Positions 35,661 to 45,273 are shown, counted from the stretch's first letter. The stretch is 64,000 nt of DNA from Gammaproteobacteria bacterium (GCA_026706595.1 JAPOYL010000009.1:86687-150686); one strand, 5' to 3'. Notes: generated from the letters alone by a model not told the origin. Program-made: numbers and translations.

Positions 35661-38087
35661 TCAAAAATACATACGTGCAGTAACGCCAAAGGTGCGGGGC
35701 TGCCCTACCCGGTAACCTAGACGAGCCCTGCCTCCTCGTTCGCGATCAAAAGACAGCTTCGGGTTCTCGTCCGTGATGTTTTTTGCAAAAATCGTGAGTT
35801 CCAGCGCTTCGTACACAAGGCCTGCAGACAGATTGAACAAATGGTATGAGTCGAGAGTCAGGTCAACTTCCGTAGTCTGGTCGGCAGGGGTCCCTGCATA
35901 AGGGAAATTGGTGTCGAAGATGTCTTCATCCGGAACCTGGTCACCGGGTTGCGTGATGCTGGTGTCCACGTATTGCCAGGACGCTGTAATATAACTTTCG
36001 TCTGCGCTCAGAACGCCAGGGAGCATGTAGGTAGCCGATCCGGATAGTTGCCACTCGGGTACCGAGGGTATGCGGTTGCCATCCTCGATGCCGTGAAGCA
36101 CGCTGCCATCTACCGCTGTGACCGTGGAATCGAACTCTGCCTCCACATAGCTTCCGGCAAAGGTGACGTGCAGGACGCTGGTCGGGCGGGCAGAAATTTC
36201 AAGTTCAGCTCCTGTGGTGTGGGCTTCCGGTACGCTGATGGTGACACGCGATGAACACGGACCTGCGTCGATATTTACGCCTAGGTCCTCTATGTCGGAG
36301 TAAAACACCGAACCGTTGACGGTCAATTTCCCAAACGAAGACTTGAAACCAAGCTCGTAGTTCCAGAGGGTTTCATCGTCGAATTCCTGATAGTCCTTGT
36401 AGTTGTCATACGCGGCCCCGCAAAGTGGCTGGTTCAAGGGGTCATTCACCCCTCCCAGGCGGAACCCCTTGGAAACCTGTGCGTTTACCCGGGTGTTTTC
36501 GCTGGCCTCGTAACTGACCATGAAACGGGGATTGTATCCGTCGGAAGATACCTTTTCGTCCTGATGCTGTGCTGAAGAATTCGAGAAGGGCCCTCCCGAT
36601 GTAAAAGTCTTGTCTTCTTCCCAGTCATACCAGCGCAGTCCGGCCGTCAGTCCCAGCCGGTCTCCCAGCATGTATGTGGCCTCCCCGAACAACGCAGTCT
36701 GCCTCAGGTCATAGGTCAGGTCCGAAAGATAGGGCGAATCCACGGCATCCGGAAAATTGTTATCGGCTGATGGAGCGAACGCATCATATCCTGGTGTGGG
36801 AAGCCGCTGGGAATAGTCACGCTCCACATCTGAGTAGAATATGCCGGCGAGCCACTGCAGCTTACTGCCGTCATCACCTGAACTGAAACGCAACTCATGC
36901 GTGACTTGCTCAAGGTCTGTAGTGTCGCGCAGGTTGGAGGGGCGCAATGCGTCTTCATCCGAAAGATTCAAGGGAATATTGGGGTCAATGCTCACGCTGC
37001 CGGTTAGCGCACTGGCATCACGGCTGACTAGAAGGTCGCGGCGGATATAACTGGCAGTATAGGTCATGTCCAGGGAGTCCTTGATGCCCCACTCGACGAC
37101 TGTATCCAGAATCAGGGTCTCGTCCTCGAACGCCTCATCCAGCAGCAAGAACTGCTCTCTCCTGTCAAGGCTGACAGGGGCGATGATTGCAGGGTCGGTA
37201 TAGGGGCTTCTGAACAGGTTGTATACTTCTTCGCGGTTGAATCCACCCAGATCGATGTCCTGATAGACTATGCGCGGGGTGATGGACAGGTTCTCAAGCG
37301 GCTCCCACAACAGAGCAATGCGCCCGCCGAAACGGGTGCCGTCATTGACATCTTCTTCGGTAGACCCATCTTCTCTGAGTGCATCGATGAATCCGCCGTA
37401 CCCCGTAAAGTAAGCTACTGCCCGTGCCGCAGCCGAATCTCCCAGGGCTAGGTTGCTGGCCAGTTTGAAATGCTCTCCGTGCGAACCATCATCGATCTGG
37501 TTTGCGTCCAACTCAATCTTGGTTTCATTTACACCCAGCAGTGGCTGGTTGGTGATGTAGCGCACCGTGCCACCGATCGAACCGGATCCGAACAGCGTTC
37601 CCTGCGGTCCCCTCAGGGTTTCCACCCGGTTCAGATCAAACAAGTCGATGTCTGGAGTGAACAGGGACAAGGAAATCGGGGTTTCATCGAGATAGACACC
37701 GACTTGCTCCTTGATTCCAGGTTGGTCGCGCACGATTTGGCCCGAGGAAATGCCGCGGATGCTTACCACGCTTTGTCCGGGGCCTAGGTTCTGGATGGTA
37801 AGTCCGGCAACATTGCGGGAAAGATCTTCCAGGTTTGTAGTGTTCAGGCGCTCGATGTCCGCCTCCGACTGGACATTCAGGGAAAAGGGCACCTCCTGTT
37901 CAGGCTGGAGGCGTTTGGTCGCGGTTACGAAAATCCCGGGAAGGGCATGGCTGCTGCCTTGTGACGAGGCCTCCGATTCGGTCTCTCCTCCCTGCTGGGC
38001 ATGTGCACCCTGAGCGAGAGCTGCAAGACCAATGGAAAAGATAAAAAATGTCCGTGCCAATGCATGTCGGCTGCAAGATCGCTGCAT
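35661..38087 (-). CDS. TonB-dependent outer-membrane receptor
   Basis: An 808-residue outer-membrane beta-barrel. A Sec signal peptide ends after AQGAHA (about residue 30); the plug domain starts FVTATKRLQPEQEVPFS and includes RGISSGQ and VETLRGPQGTLFGSGSIGG; the barrel ends in Phe808 (TARMYF). AGGAGGG lies seven bases upstream of the ATG. The VTATKR plug places it in the large iron-complex or glycan receptor group, so the ligand cannot be named. No TonB, ABC transporter or regulator gene is adjacent. It converges with the CDGSH gene. Confidence 0.93.
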   Translation of the reverse strand: MQRSCSRHALARTFFIFSIGLAALAQGAHAQQGGETESEASSQGSSHALPGIFVTATKRLQPEQEVPFSLNVQSEADIERLNTTNLEDLSRNVAGLTIQNLGPGQSVVSIRGISSGQIVRDQPGIKEQVGVYLDETPISLSLFTPDIDLFDLNRVETLRGPQGTLFGSGSIGGTVRYITNQPLLGVNETKIELDANQIDDGSHGEHFKLASNLALGDSAAARAVAYFTGYGGFIDALREDGSTEEDVNDGTRFGGRIALLWEPLENLSITPRIVYQDIDLGGFNREEVYNLFRSPYTDPAIIAPVSLDRREQFLLLDEAFEDETLILDTVVEWGIKDSLDMTYTASYIRRDLLVSRDASALTGSVSIDPNIPLNLSDEDALRPSNLRDTTDLEQVTHELRFSSGDDGSKLQWLAGIFYSDVERDYSQRLPTPGYDAFAPSADNNFPDAVDSPYLSDLTYDLRQTALFGEATYMLGDRLGLTAGLRWYDWEEDKTFTSGGPFSNSSAQHQDEKVSSDGYNPRFMVSYEASENTRVNAQVSKGFRLGGVNDPLNQPLCGAAYDNYKDYQEFDDETLWNYELGFKSSFGKLTVNGSVFYSDIEDLGVNIDAGPCSSRVTISVPEAHTTGAELEISARPTSVLHVTFAGSYVEAEFDSTVTAVDGSVLHGIEDGNRIPSVPEWQLSGSATYMLPGVLSADESYITASWQYVDTSITQPGDQVPDEDIFDTNFPYAGTPADQTTEVDLTLDSYHLFNLSAGLVYEALELTIFAKNITDENPKLSFDRERGGRARLGYRVGQPRTFGVTARMYF

Positions 38088-38365
38088 GATTGTCCCTCCT
38101 GCAAGGTCCCTGGCTTATCTCCCAAAACCAGATTGTCGTTCTAATTCCAAGTTTAACAAAGATTCAGGGAAATGCATGCCACCGGGGTCGTCGCTTGCTT
38201 GGGTTCCTCTGGGTTGTTTCCGGCCATTTGCCGGTATCCATGGGCGGATTCTGCATGCAGGATGCTCTGCGGTTTTTCAGCTCCCCTTTCCGTCGGCCTG
38301 TCAGCCGGTCTTTACGGGGCCGGGTACAAGGTCTCGAGGTCGCTGTACACTGCCGTAAGCGGTTT

Positions 38366-38881
38366 TCAGAAACCTTCAGTAGAAAGAAATAGTCCGACCC
38401 GCAGGTCTTTTGCAACGTAGATCGTTCTTCCATCCACAGACATCGTGCCATCCGCAATGCCCATGGCGGCACCACGCTTGACGATTCTCTTGATATCCAG
38501 TCGGTAATCGACCCGATTTGCATCCGGCAACACCTGGCCTGTGAAGCGGACCTCATTGACCCCGAGAGCCCGACCGCGGCCAGGCACGCCACTCCATGCG
38601 ATAAAAAATCCCAGCAATTGCCACAGTGCATCCAGTCCCAGACATCCGGGCATGACAGGATCTCCTGCAAAATGACAATCGAAAAACCATAGATCGGACT
38701 TGATATCGAGTTCGGCTTCGACCTCACCACGTCCGTACTGCCCTGTATCGTCCATGATTTTTGTGATTCGATCGATCATCAGCATGTTGGGCAGGGGCAG
38801 CTGTGCATTCCCCGGCCCGAACATTTTGCCATGACTGCAGGCCAGCAACTCCTCGTAAGAATATGAGTTTTTTCTAGACAC
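38366..38881 (-). CDS. fabA: 3-Hydroxydecanoyl-ACP dehydratase/isomerase
   Basis: Introduces the double bond for unsaturated fatty acids by dehydrating 3-hydroxydecanoyl-ACP and isomerizing the product. The 171-residue length and catalytic residues His70 ([14 protein letters not shown]) and Asp84 (GLDALWQ) match E. coli numbering exactly. The start is GTG at 38881 with AAGG nine bases upstream. The usual neighbour fabB is not adjacent. The TonB receptor gene lies downstream on the same strand after 278 bases without a gene. Confidence 0.96.
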   Translation of the reverse strand: MSRKNSYSYEELLACSHGKMFGPGNAQLPLPNMLMIDRITKIMDDTGQYGRGEVEAELDIKSDLWFFDCHFAGDPVMPGCLGLDALWQLLGFFIAWSGVPGRGRALGVNEVRFTGQVLPDANRVDYRLDIKRIVKRGAAMGIADGTMSVDGRTIYVAKDLRVGLFLSTEGF

Positions 38882-39333
38882 GTGTCATGCCTTCCAGGTC
38901 ATGACCCTATAGATTGATTTCATGTGGGCAGGAGTTGGGTGTGTAGAGATGGTATTGTTCTCTAAGTGTAGCAAAAAACACTCTTGCCCGGGGTTCAGAG
39001 CGAAACCATGTTGACGGGTTTTGGCCAACGACCTGGTCCTTTTACGTAAATGGGAAGCTGTTTTCCTGCGACACCCGGGCCCGTGGTTTTGCTTTGCCAC
39101 ACAGTCGAGAAAGTTGTATAAAGAAGCTGCTTCCAGCGCGGGCAAGCGAGCACCGATGTGGTGGCGTGCTGCGCATTGACACTGAATGTGCCAAAAGGAA
39201 GATGGTGCAAGTGCTCCACAACCACCATGTCCCATATGCCTTGACCGCTGCGGACTCAGAGATCTTTTTGAATACGTCGTCTTTACTGGTCGTCAGGTCC
39301 GAAATACTGGCATGAACTGCAGGGGTAAAACTG
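38882..39333. other. Divergent 452-base gap between fabA and the gene at 39334
   Basis: No credible gene. Near fabA there is a perfect 10-base palindrome GGTCATGACC (38897-38906), 16 bases from the fabA start codon, and TATAGG read toward fabA just upstream of it. Toward 39334, TTGACC near 39241 has no convincing -10. Short reading frames here have no recognisable content. Confidence 0.5.
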
Positions 39334-40044
39334 GTGGTTGAAAAATTTGATCCTACCCGGCAACCCCTTCACGATGCCATGAGTGCGTTCCAGTCTGCAG
39401 ATGAGCGCGTCTGGTTTGAAAACAAGCTGCTCGAGTGCCGCCAAAAGTTGCGGGACCTTCCCCGGGAGGCAAGTAATTTCCAGCGTGCGCAACTGGAACT
39501 CGAAATCGCAGAGGCACTGATCGGGTTAAACCGGCTGGAGGAGGCTTGGTCGTGTGCCCGGCCCCTTGTCGAACTGTTTATTGCAGAACAAGAGTTCGAG
39601 CATGCAGTAAAGACCTGCCGGGTGCTGTATCAGGCCAACCAGGAAGATTCAATCGTCGCGCTGGGGCAGGGCTGCTGGCTTGCCGTCACTTATCCGGTAG
39701 ATCCGGGCCTGTCCATCGAAATGCTCCACAACATCGTGGATGAAACCCCGGAGCAGTCCGATGGTGCGGCAGTCGCTGCCATGGCGGCACACTACATTGC
39801 CGATGTGCGCGCGAAAGAGCAGCATGAAAACCTGACCTTCCTTACCATGCAGATCCTTGCAAAAGTGGCCAAGCGCCACCGCGGTATTGAAGATGAAGAA
39901 TCCATCAGGATGTGGATTGAAATTCTGGAGCTGAATGACACGGACAAGCTCTTCAATCGACTGGCGAAAATAGTCGATGTAATGACGGGTGACTCATGGT
40001 GGTTCGACCGCGACCACTTGCGCGCGCAACTGCCGGTCAATTAA
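39334..40044 (+). CDS. Hypothetical helical-repeat protein, 236 residues
   Basis: A soluble, acidic, almost all-helical protein. Residues 45-115 show spaced Ala/Leu/Tyr patterns like tetratricopeptide repeats (ELEIAEALIGLNRLEEAWSC, then FEHAVKTCRVLYQAN), suggesting a protein-interaction scaffold. GTG at 39334 is the start used, with AGGGG eight bases before. No characterised family is recognised. It lies 337 bases upstream of the Mo/W oxidoreductase operon on the same strand; that gap has its own promoter, so co-function is only a guess. Confidence 0.7.
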   Translation: MVEKFDPTRQPLHDAMSAFQSADERVWFENKLLECRQKLRDLPREASNFQRAQLELEIAEALIGLNRLEEAWSCARPLVELFIAEQEFEHAVKTCRVLYQANQEDSIVALGQGCWLAVTYPVDPGLSIEMLHNIVDETPEQSDGAAVAAMAAHYIADVRAKEQHENLTFLTMQILAKVAKRHRGIEDEESIRMWIEILELNDTDKLFNRLAKIVDVMTGDSWWFDRDHLRAQLPVN

Positions 40045-40218
40045 GGGATTGCGAATTGCAACATGCCATCCGCCACCCTGTGAATACGGCCTGCGGTTAC
40101 AGCCCGGGTAGCAGCGGGATAGTCTATTGATAACACAGGGTGCATCATCCATGGGTACGATTTGCCAAGGGGCTGACTGCTGCGGTCGGCCACCTGAAAA
40201 TTTCTGGCCTGGCCGCGA

Positions 40219-40244
40219 ATTTGCACATGCAAATGCCTTATAAT
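40219..40244 (+). promoter_or_regulatory. Palindromic operator candidate beside a TATAAT box
   Basis: ATTTGCACATGCAAAT (40219-40234) is a perfect inverted repeat with 7-base arms and a 2-base centre. Four bases later comes the exact -10 hexamer TATAAT (40239-40244). The palindrome occupies the -35 and spacer region, where no good -35 hexamer exists. This fits a site for an activator that replaces the -35, or a repressor. Transcription would start near 40251 and leave a leader of about 130 bases. Confidence 0.5.
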
Positions 40245-40298
40245 CCGCACGATAAACCGCTTTATGGCAAAGACTTGGGCTGGATATGCAGACCCGCC

Positions 40299-40355
40299 GG
40301 ATCACACATTAGAATAGAAGGACCGGCAGCTGGCGTCCTGCCATGGAAGTGATCC
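40299..40355 (+). promoter_or_regulatory. Potentially structured leader of the Mo/W oxidoreductase mRNA
   Basis: GGATCAC (40299-40305) and GTGATCC (40349-40355) pair perfectly and enclose GGCAG (40325-40329) with CTGCC (40338-40342). Upstream, ATAAA and TTTAT (about 40252-40265) can form a further small hairpin. The element ends about 15 bases before the ribosome binding site. It could be a regulatory leader; it does not match a riboswitch class that I can identify by eye. Confidence 0.3.
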
Positions 40356-40381
40356 GCTGAACAGAGTGGGAGGCACTGGCG

Positions 40382-42676
40382 ATGCAAACCGACAAGATCA
40401 AAGCACCCGAGGGGCATTCTGTTCATCATGTGACATGCCCTCACGATTGCCCGGATTCGTGTTCAATGCTGGTCACCCGCGATGACAGCACCGGCCGTGC
40501 GGTGCGTATCGAGGGCGACCCGACCCACCCGATTACCCGCGGCTATTTGTGCAACAAGGTCAACCACTATCTCGATTTCGTCTACAACGACAACCGTGTG
40601 CTCTACCCGCACAAGCGGGTAGGCCCGAAAGGGCCGGGCGCCAGGTTCGAACGTATCAGTTGGGATGAGGCACTCGATACGATCACCGGCAACTTCAAGC
40701 ATGTGATTGACGTGTATGGAAGTGAGGCCGTACAGCCTTATTCCTATTCAGGCACCATGGGCATGGTGGGTTACTGGACCATGGATTCCCGCTTCTGGAA
40801 CAAGATGGAAGCGGCTGGGCTGATCCAGTCCATCTGTATCTTTGCGGCCATGTGGGCAGGATTGCATACCTATGGCATGGCGCACCCGAACATGTCCGTT
40901 CACGAGGCGGCCGAAGAAGCGGACCTGATGATTCTGTGGGGGGCCAACCTGGTGAGCACGGGAGTCCATGCCATCCCGTTTATACGTGAAGCCAAAGAAC
41001 GCGGCATGAAGCTCGTGGTGATCGACCCCCGGGTTACGCGTACTACCATGATGGCGGACTGGCATATCCAGCCCCGGCCAGGAACCGATGCTGCATTGGC
41101 GCTGGGCATGATGAAAGTGATTGTCGACCGCGGCTTGCATGATCTGGAATTTCTCAAGGAGCAAACCAATGGCTGGGAAGCCCTGCTGGAAACGGAATTG
41201 CCCAAGTACCCGCTGGAAAGGGTGGCCGAAATCACCGGGCTTACGACTGCAGAAATTGAAAAATTTGCCCTGGAGTATGCCTCGACGAAGAAATCCTACA
41301 TACGTGCGAACTACGGCTTGAACCGTCATCAGAACGCAGGCCAGATGTGCCGCTCCATTCTCGTTCTTCCCTGCATCACCGGAGCTTGGCGCGAGTCCTG
41401 CGGCGGTGCCTGTTTCGGCAACCTGGAGGAGATGTGGCTCCGTTGGGATCTGGACAAGCTGCACCGCACGGATCTGGGCACGCGAAAGCGTTCAATCAAC
41501 ATGGTCCAGCTCGGTCGTGCACTGTCGGATCATATTGATGCGGAAGGCAAGACGATGGACCCCCCGATCAAAAGCCTGTTCGTTTACAACTCGGATCCTG
41601 CCAACTGTGCACCGAACACCAATAACGTCCGCAAGGGCCTGATGCGCGATGACCTTTTCGTTGCAGTGCATGAAACATTCTGGACGGATACCTGCCTGTA
41701 TGCGGATATCGTGATTCCGGCAGACACGCAACTGGAGCGTACGGACATGGTGGCCACCTACGGAAACTGGTACTACACCATGAACCGGCCCGTGATCGAA
41801 CCGCTCGGGGAGAGTGTCAGAAATTCCGAACTGTTTCGCATGCTGGCCCAGCGCATGGGCTATGTGGAAGAAGGAGACAACGCCTTCACGCAAACGGACG
41901 AGGAGATCATTCGCGACGTCATGTTTGACGAGGGCAAGCACAATCCCTTGATGGAAGGCATCACCTATGAGGATATCCTGAAAGACGGCTTCGTCAGGGC
42001 CAATACCGACTCCGAGCGAAGAAACTTCCTAAAAAACGGCTGGCCAACGGATTCGGGGAAAATTGATATCTGGTGCGAAAAACTAAAGGAAGAGGGCATC
42101 AACCCCCTGCCTTCCTACGTGCCGGAAATCGAAGGACAGGAAGACCCGAAACGCAAGGACTATCCATTGCAGGTGCTGAGTAGCGCCGCACACTATTTCA
42201 TTGGTGATTCATTCCAGTCGGTCCCGCGCCTGCAGGCCATGATGTCAAGGCCCACTGTGGAACTGAATCCTGAAGATGCCAAGGCACGTGGCATCGAGGA
42301 TGGTGATCTTTGCTGCATGTACAATGATCGTGGGGAAACCTATGCGTATGCTGTCATTATCGATGGGCTGTTGCCCGGTGTCTGTTCTACACAGAAGCAG
42401 TTCAAGGGCAGCAACACGCCGAATGGCGTGAATATAAATGCGCTGAACTCGGAAATGCTGACTGATTTCGGGACCAGTCCGACTTTCTATTCCTGTCTCG
42501 TGGAAATCAAGAAAGCCAGCGAGGACATGCGCAAGCAGACTCTGCTGAAAGAGTGGGGAGGGCTGCAGGGCTACATCAGGAAGTGGCGCGAGGATCCGCG
42601 CAATGACGGTATCGAAGCCACGGATGATGAAATCATTGCGTTTGCAAAAGAACAGCACCCGGGAGTCTTTGGCTGA
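40382..42676 (+). CDS. Molybdopterin (Mo/W-bis-PGD) oxidoreductase of unknown substrate
   Basis: A 764-residue member of the DMSO reductase superfamily (COG0243). N-terminal Cys19, Cys23, Cys27 and Cys57 bind a [4Fe-4S] cluster. SGTMGMVGY and ILWGANLVSTGVH are pterin-binding segments, and Cys152 (QSICIFAAMWAG) is in the position where related enzymes have the metal-ligating Cys; that assignment is inference. A C-terminal molydopterin dinucleotide-binding domain follows (VELNPEDAKARGIEDGD). No twin-arginine signal is present, so it is cytosolic. It is followed after 41 bases by a flavo-iron-sulfur reductase, likely its electron partner. Substrate unknown. Confidence 0.88.
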   Translation: MQTDKIKAPEGHSVHHVTCPHDCPDSCSMLVTRDDSTGRAVRIEGDPTHPITRGYLCNKVNHYLDFVYNDNRVLYPHKRVGPKGPGARFERISWDEALDTITGNFKHVIDVYGSEAVQPYSYSGTMGMVGYWTMDSRFWNKMEAAGLIQSICIFAAMWAGLHTYGMAHPNMSVHEAAEEADLMILWGANLVSTGVHAIPFIREAKERGMKLVVIDPRVTRTTMMADWHIQPRPGTDAALALGMMKVIVDRGLHDLEFLKEQTNGWEALLETELPKYPLERVAEITGLTTAEIEKFALEYASTKKSYIRANYGLNRHQNAGQMCRSILVLPCITGAWRESCGGACFGNLEEMWLRWDLDKLHRTDLGTRKRSINMVQLGRALSDHIDAEGKTMDPPIKSLFVYNSDPANCAPNTNNVRKGLMRDDLFVAVHETFWTDTCLYADIVIPADTQLERTDMVATYGNWYYTMNRPVIEPLGESVRNSELFRMLAQRMGYVEEGDNAFTQTDEEIIRDVMFDEGKHNPLMEGITYEDILKDGFVRANTDSERRNFLKNGWPTDSGKIDIWCEKLKEEGINPLPSYVPEIEGQEDPKRKDYPLQVLSSAAHYFIGDSFQSVPRLQAMMSRPTVELNPEDAKARGIEDGDLCCMYNDRGETYAYAVIIDGLLPGVCSTQKQFKGSNTPNGVNINALNSEMLTDFGTSPTFYSCLVEIKKASEDMRKQTLLKEWGGLQGYIRKWREDPRNDGIEATDDEIIAFAKEQHPGVFG

Positions 42677-42717
42677 ATCCTGACAGCATTTTTTCCGGCC
42701 TCTAGTGCACGGACATC

Positions 42718-43845
42718 ATGAACGCGATGCAAAAGAACTTTCACGATCCATTTGACCACTACATCCGGGAACTGCCTGTCCCGGATCCTGAAATCAAAGG
42801 CCGAAGGGTGCGGATCAACCAGGGCACCATCAAGAGCATTACACGCCTCACGCATGACACGCTTGAACTGGTCGTCCGATGTGACCCGGCCAGCCAGCCA
42901 CTGGACGGATCCGCGGGGCAGTATGCCACGCTCAAGGTGCCGGGGATAAGGAAATCACGCTCCTACTCGTTTGCCAAAACCCCGGAGGACGAGAACCCGG
43001 GTGAGCACACTTTCTACATACGCCTGGTGCCCGGCGGGGAGCTGTCAGGCTGGCTGGCGGAAGGGGATCGCGCTGGCGAGCATGTCGAGCTTGCAGGGCC
43101 ATTGGGGACGTTCGGGCTCGACGCCTCGGATGACACCATGGTCTGCATTGCAGGCGGCAGTGGCATGAGTGCGATCGCAGCCATCGTCAAGCATGCCGCC
43201 AACCTGGGTGTCGCCAGGGACTGTTTCTTTTTCTATGGCGCACGCACACAAAAGGACCTGTACTGTCATGAGGAGATGCGGGCAGTGGGTGAGCGGTGGA
43301 ACTCGGCGCACAGTTTTGAATTCATTCCGGTCTTGTCGGAGGAGCCTGAAGACAGCGACTGGAGTGGCCCCCGCGGACTGGTGACGGCTTTTGTCAAAAA
43401 CGAGTACCTGGACCAGGGCAGGCTGCCGACTCACGGGGTCAAGGCTTATTTTTGTGGCCCGCCTCCGATGATAGACCATGGAGTCGAGGTATTTGCAGGT
43501 GCCGGACTGGGGGATGAAAACATCTATTTTGACAAGTTCGAAGACGCAAGTTCGCCGGCACCGGTGGTTGACAACACCAAGTGTGTCCTGTGTGATGAAT
43601 GCCTGCTGGTGAAGCCGGTTGCCAACTGTCTGGTGGAAGCAACAAATTTCAAGATAAATGGCGACGACTTTGCCTTTTCTTTTGAACAGGTACAGCCTGC
43701 ACGCACCTCAGGGCTGTACTACAACTCCCTGTATATCGATGAGGGCGAGTGTGTACGTTGTTTTGCATGTGTTGATGCCTGTCCCCACGATGCAATTTCC
43801 GTGGACTATGACAGAACACCCAAAACGCTGAGGATGTATACATAG
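42718..43845 (+). CDS. FAD/NAD-binding reductase with two C-terminal [4Fe-4S] clusters
   Basis: A 375-residue protein with a ferredoxin-reductase core and a ferredoxin-like tail. The core has RSYSFAK (FAD), IAGGSGMSAIAAI (NAD(P)) and CGPPPMID. The tail has two cysteine sets, CVLCDECLLVKPVANC and CVRCFACVDACP, the second a classical [4Fe-4S] motif. This order (reductase, then two clusters, with no plant-type ferredoxin) is unusual. It is probably the electron-transfer subunit linking the adjacent Mo/W enzyme to NAD(P)H. Second gene of that operon. Confidence 0.85.
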   Translation: MNAMQKNFHDPFDHYIRELPVPDPEIKGRRVRINQGTIKSITRLTHDTLELVVRCDPASQPLDGSAGQYATLKVPGIRKSRSYSFAKTPEDENPGEHTFYIRLVPGGELSGWLAEGDRAGEHVELAGPLGTFGLDASDDTMVCIAGGSGMSAIAAIVKHAANLGVARDCFFFYGARTQKDLYCHEEMRAVGERWNSAHSFEFIPVLSEEPEDSDWSGPRGLVTAFVKNEYLDQGRLPTHGVKAYFCGPPPMIDHGVEVFAGAGLGDENIYFDKFEDASSPAPVVDNTKCVLCDECLLVKPVANCLVEATNFKINGDDFAFSFEQVQPARTSGLYYNSLYIDEGECVRCFACVDACPHDAISVDYDRTPKTLRMYT

Positions 43846-44073
43846 CCGGCTTGCCGCCCGCATGTGCTCTGCTGGAGGAATTTAGCGTTAGGATGACACT
43901 TCCCGCGTCGACGTAGAGGTTTTAAGGGAATCCGGCCAGGGCGTGAACATGGTCGGCAGTTTCTTTGAAGCCGGCAAGAGGCCAACAGCCAAGCGAGCGA
44001 TGGTCCGCGGAATAAATGGTGCTGCACACGTCCCGTTTCTGATCAATAACCCATCCGTAATTCTGGAACCACT

Positions 44074-45273
44074 ATGAAAAAGATTGTAATTGCACCGGAC
44101 TCGTTTAAAGGCAACCTCACTTCGCTGGAGGTTGCCGTAAGCATCGAGAAGGGTATCCGACGAGTCTTGCCCAATGTGACATGCGTAAAAATACCCATGG
44201 CAGATGGAGGCGAAGGGACCGTACAGTCACTGATCGATGCAGCAGGAGGAAAGCTGGTGAGAAAGCGGGTCAAGGGCCCCGCAGGAAAAATTGTAACAGC
44301 GTGCTACGGCTGGTTACCCGGTAAGAAAACGGCAGTCATTGAAATGGCAGAAGCTTCCGGGTTGCCCCTGGTCGACGGACACACCAAGAACCCGCTCAAA
44401 ACCACAACGTACGGCACCGGCCAATTGATACTGGATGCGCTCGATCGCGGCGCTGAAAAAATCATTCTCGGCATTGGAGGATCCGCGACCAACGATGGAG
44501 GGGTAGGTATGGCTCAGGCATTGGGTGTGCGGTTCATGAATGCCCGCGGCAGAGGAATAAAAGAGTCTGGTTCTGGGGGAATGCTGGCGAAAATTCAAAC
44601 CATCGATGCCACTGGCCTTGATGCCCGGGTCAGCAAGGTAAAAATCCTTGTGGCCTGTGATGTAAAAAATCCCCTGCATGGGAAACAAGGCGCTGCGCAT
44701 GTGTTCGGCCCGCAAAAAGGCGCCACCCCGAAGATGGTTGCAGTGCTGGATGCAAACCTCAAGCATCTGGGTCGCTTGATCAAGCGTGACCTTAAAAAAG
44801 ATGTAGCCCGCATGCCAGGCGCGGGAGCTGCCGGCGGTCTGGGTGCTGGATTGGTCGCCTTTGCAGGGGCCACTCTCAAGAGTGGTGTCGACATTGTGCT
44901 AAGGACAACCGAGCTAGAGAAATATGTGAAGGGCGCCGACCTGGTTATCACCGGGGAAGGCAAGGTGGATTTCCAGACTGCATTCGGGAAGACCCCCTCC
45001 GGTGTCGCAAGGGCAGCCAAAAAACATCGGGTGCCGGTGGTGGCTATCGGCGGAGCGTTATCCGATGACGCACATAACGTGTTTGCACATGGAATTGACG
45101 GGATCGCCAGTGCGGCTGCCAAGGACATGACACTGGATGAAGCATTGCGGGACTCAAGACCACATCTGGAAAATGTCGCAGAGCGTGTCATTCGCATGAT
45201 TCTTATCGGCAAGAAAATGGCAGAGAAAAAACACAGGATGAAGGCCCGGTCCGGGCCAAGAAAGTCACGGTAG
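44074..45273 (+). CDS. Glycerate kinase, type I
   Basis: Phosphorylates glycerate, forming 2-phosphoglycerate in this family. The 399-residue protein has the family N-terminus IVIAPDSFKGNLTS, MADGGEGT, GIGGSATNDGG and ITGEGKVDFQT motifs. The C-terminus ends in a basic tail of about 20 residues (KKMAEKKHRMKARS...) beyond the usual end. In an autotroph it can return glycerate from 2-phosphoglycolate salvage to central metabolism. The 228 bases upstream hold no gene. Its end overlaps the end of the convergent gene by nine bases. Confidence 0.92.
   Translation: MKKIVIAPDSFKGNLTSLEVAVSIEKGIRRVLPNVTCVKIPMADGGEGTVQSLIDAAGGKLVRKRVKGPAGKIVTACYGWLPGKKTAVIEMAEASGLPLVDGHTKNPLKTTTYGTGQLILDALDRGAEKIILGIGGSATNDGGVGMAQALGVRFMNARGRGIKESGSGGMLAKIQTIDATGLDARVSKVKILVACDVKNPLHGKQGAAHVFGPQKGATPKMVAVLDANLKHLGRLIKRDLKKDVARMPGAGAAGGLGAGLVAFAGATLKSGVDIVLRTTELEKYVKGADLVITGEGKVDFQTAFGKTPSGVARAAKKHRVPVVAIGGALSDDAHNVFAHGIDGIASAAAKDMTLDEALRDSRPHLENVAERVIRMILIGKKMAEKKHRMKARSGPRKSR

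Larger units (their letters stand above)
40045..40381 (+). other. Gene-free 337-base leader region of the Mo/W oxidoreductase operon
   Basis: No coding region is visible. The second half contains a palindrome next to a TATAAT hexamer and several potential stem-loops in the predicted leader, listed separately. GGAGG stands nine bases before the ATG at 40382. Confidence 0.6.

Noticed and set aside
40382-42676. Naming the Mo/W enzyme as sulfite dehydrogenase SoeA, formate dehydrogenase or acetylene hydratase
   Set aside because: Size, partner gene and lack of a membrane or ferredoxin-type SoeB/SoeC set do not fit, and no motif separates the alternatives by eye.
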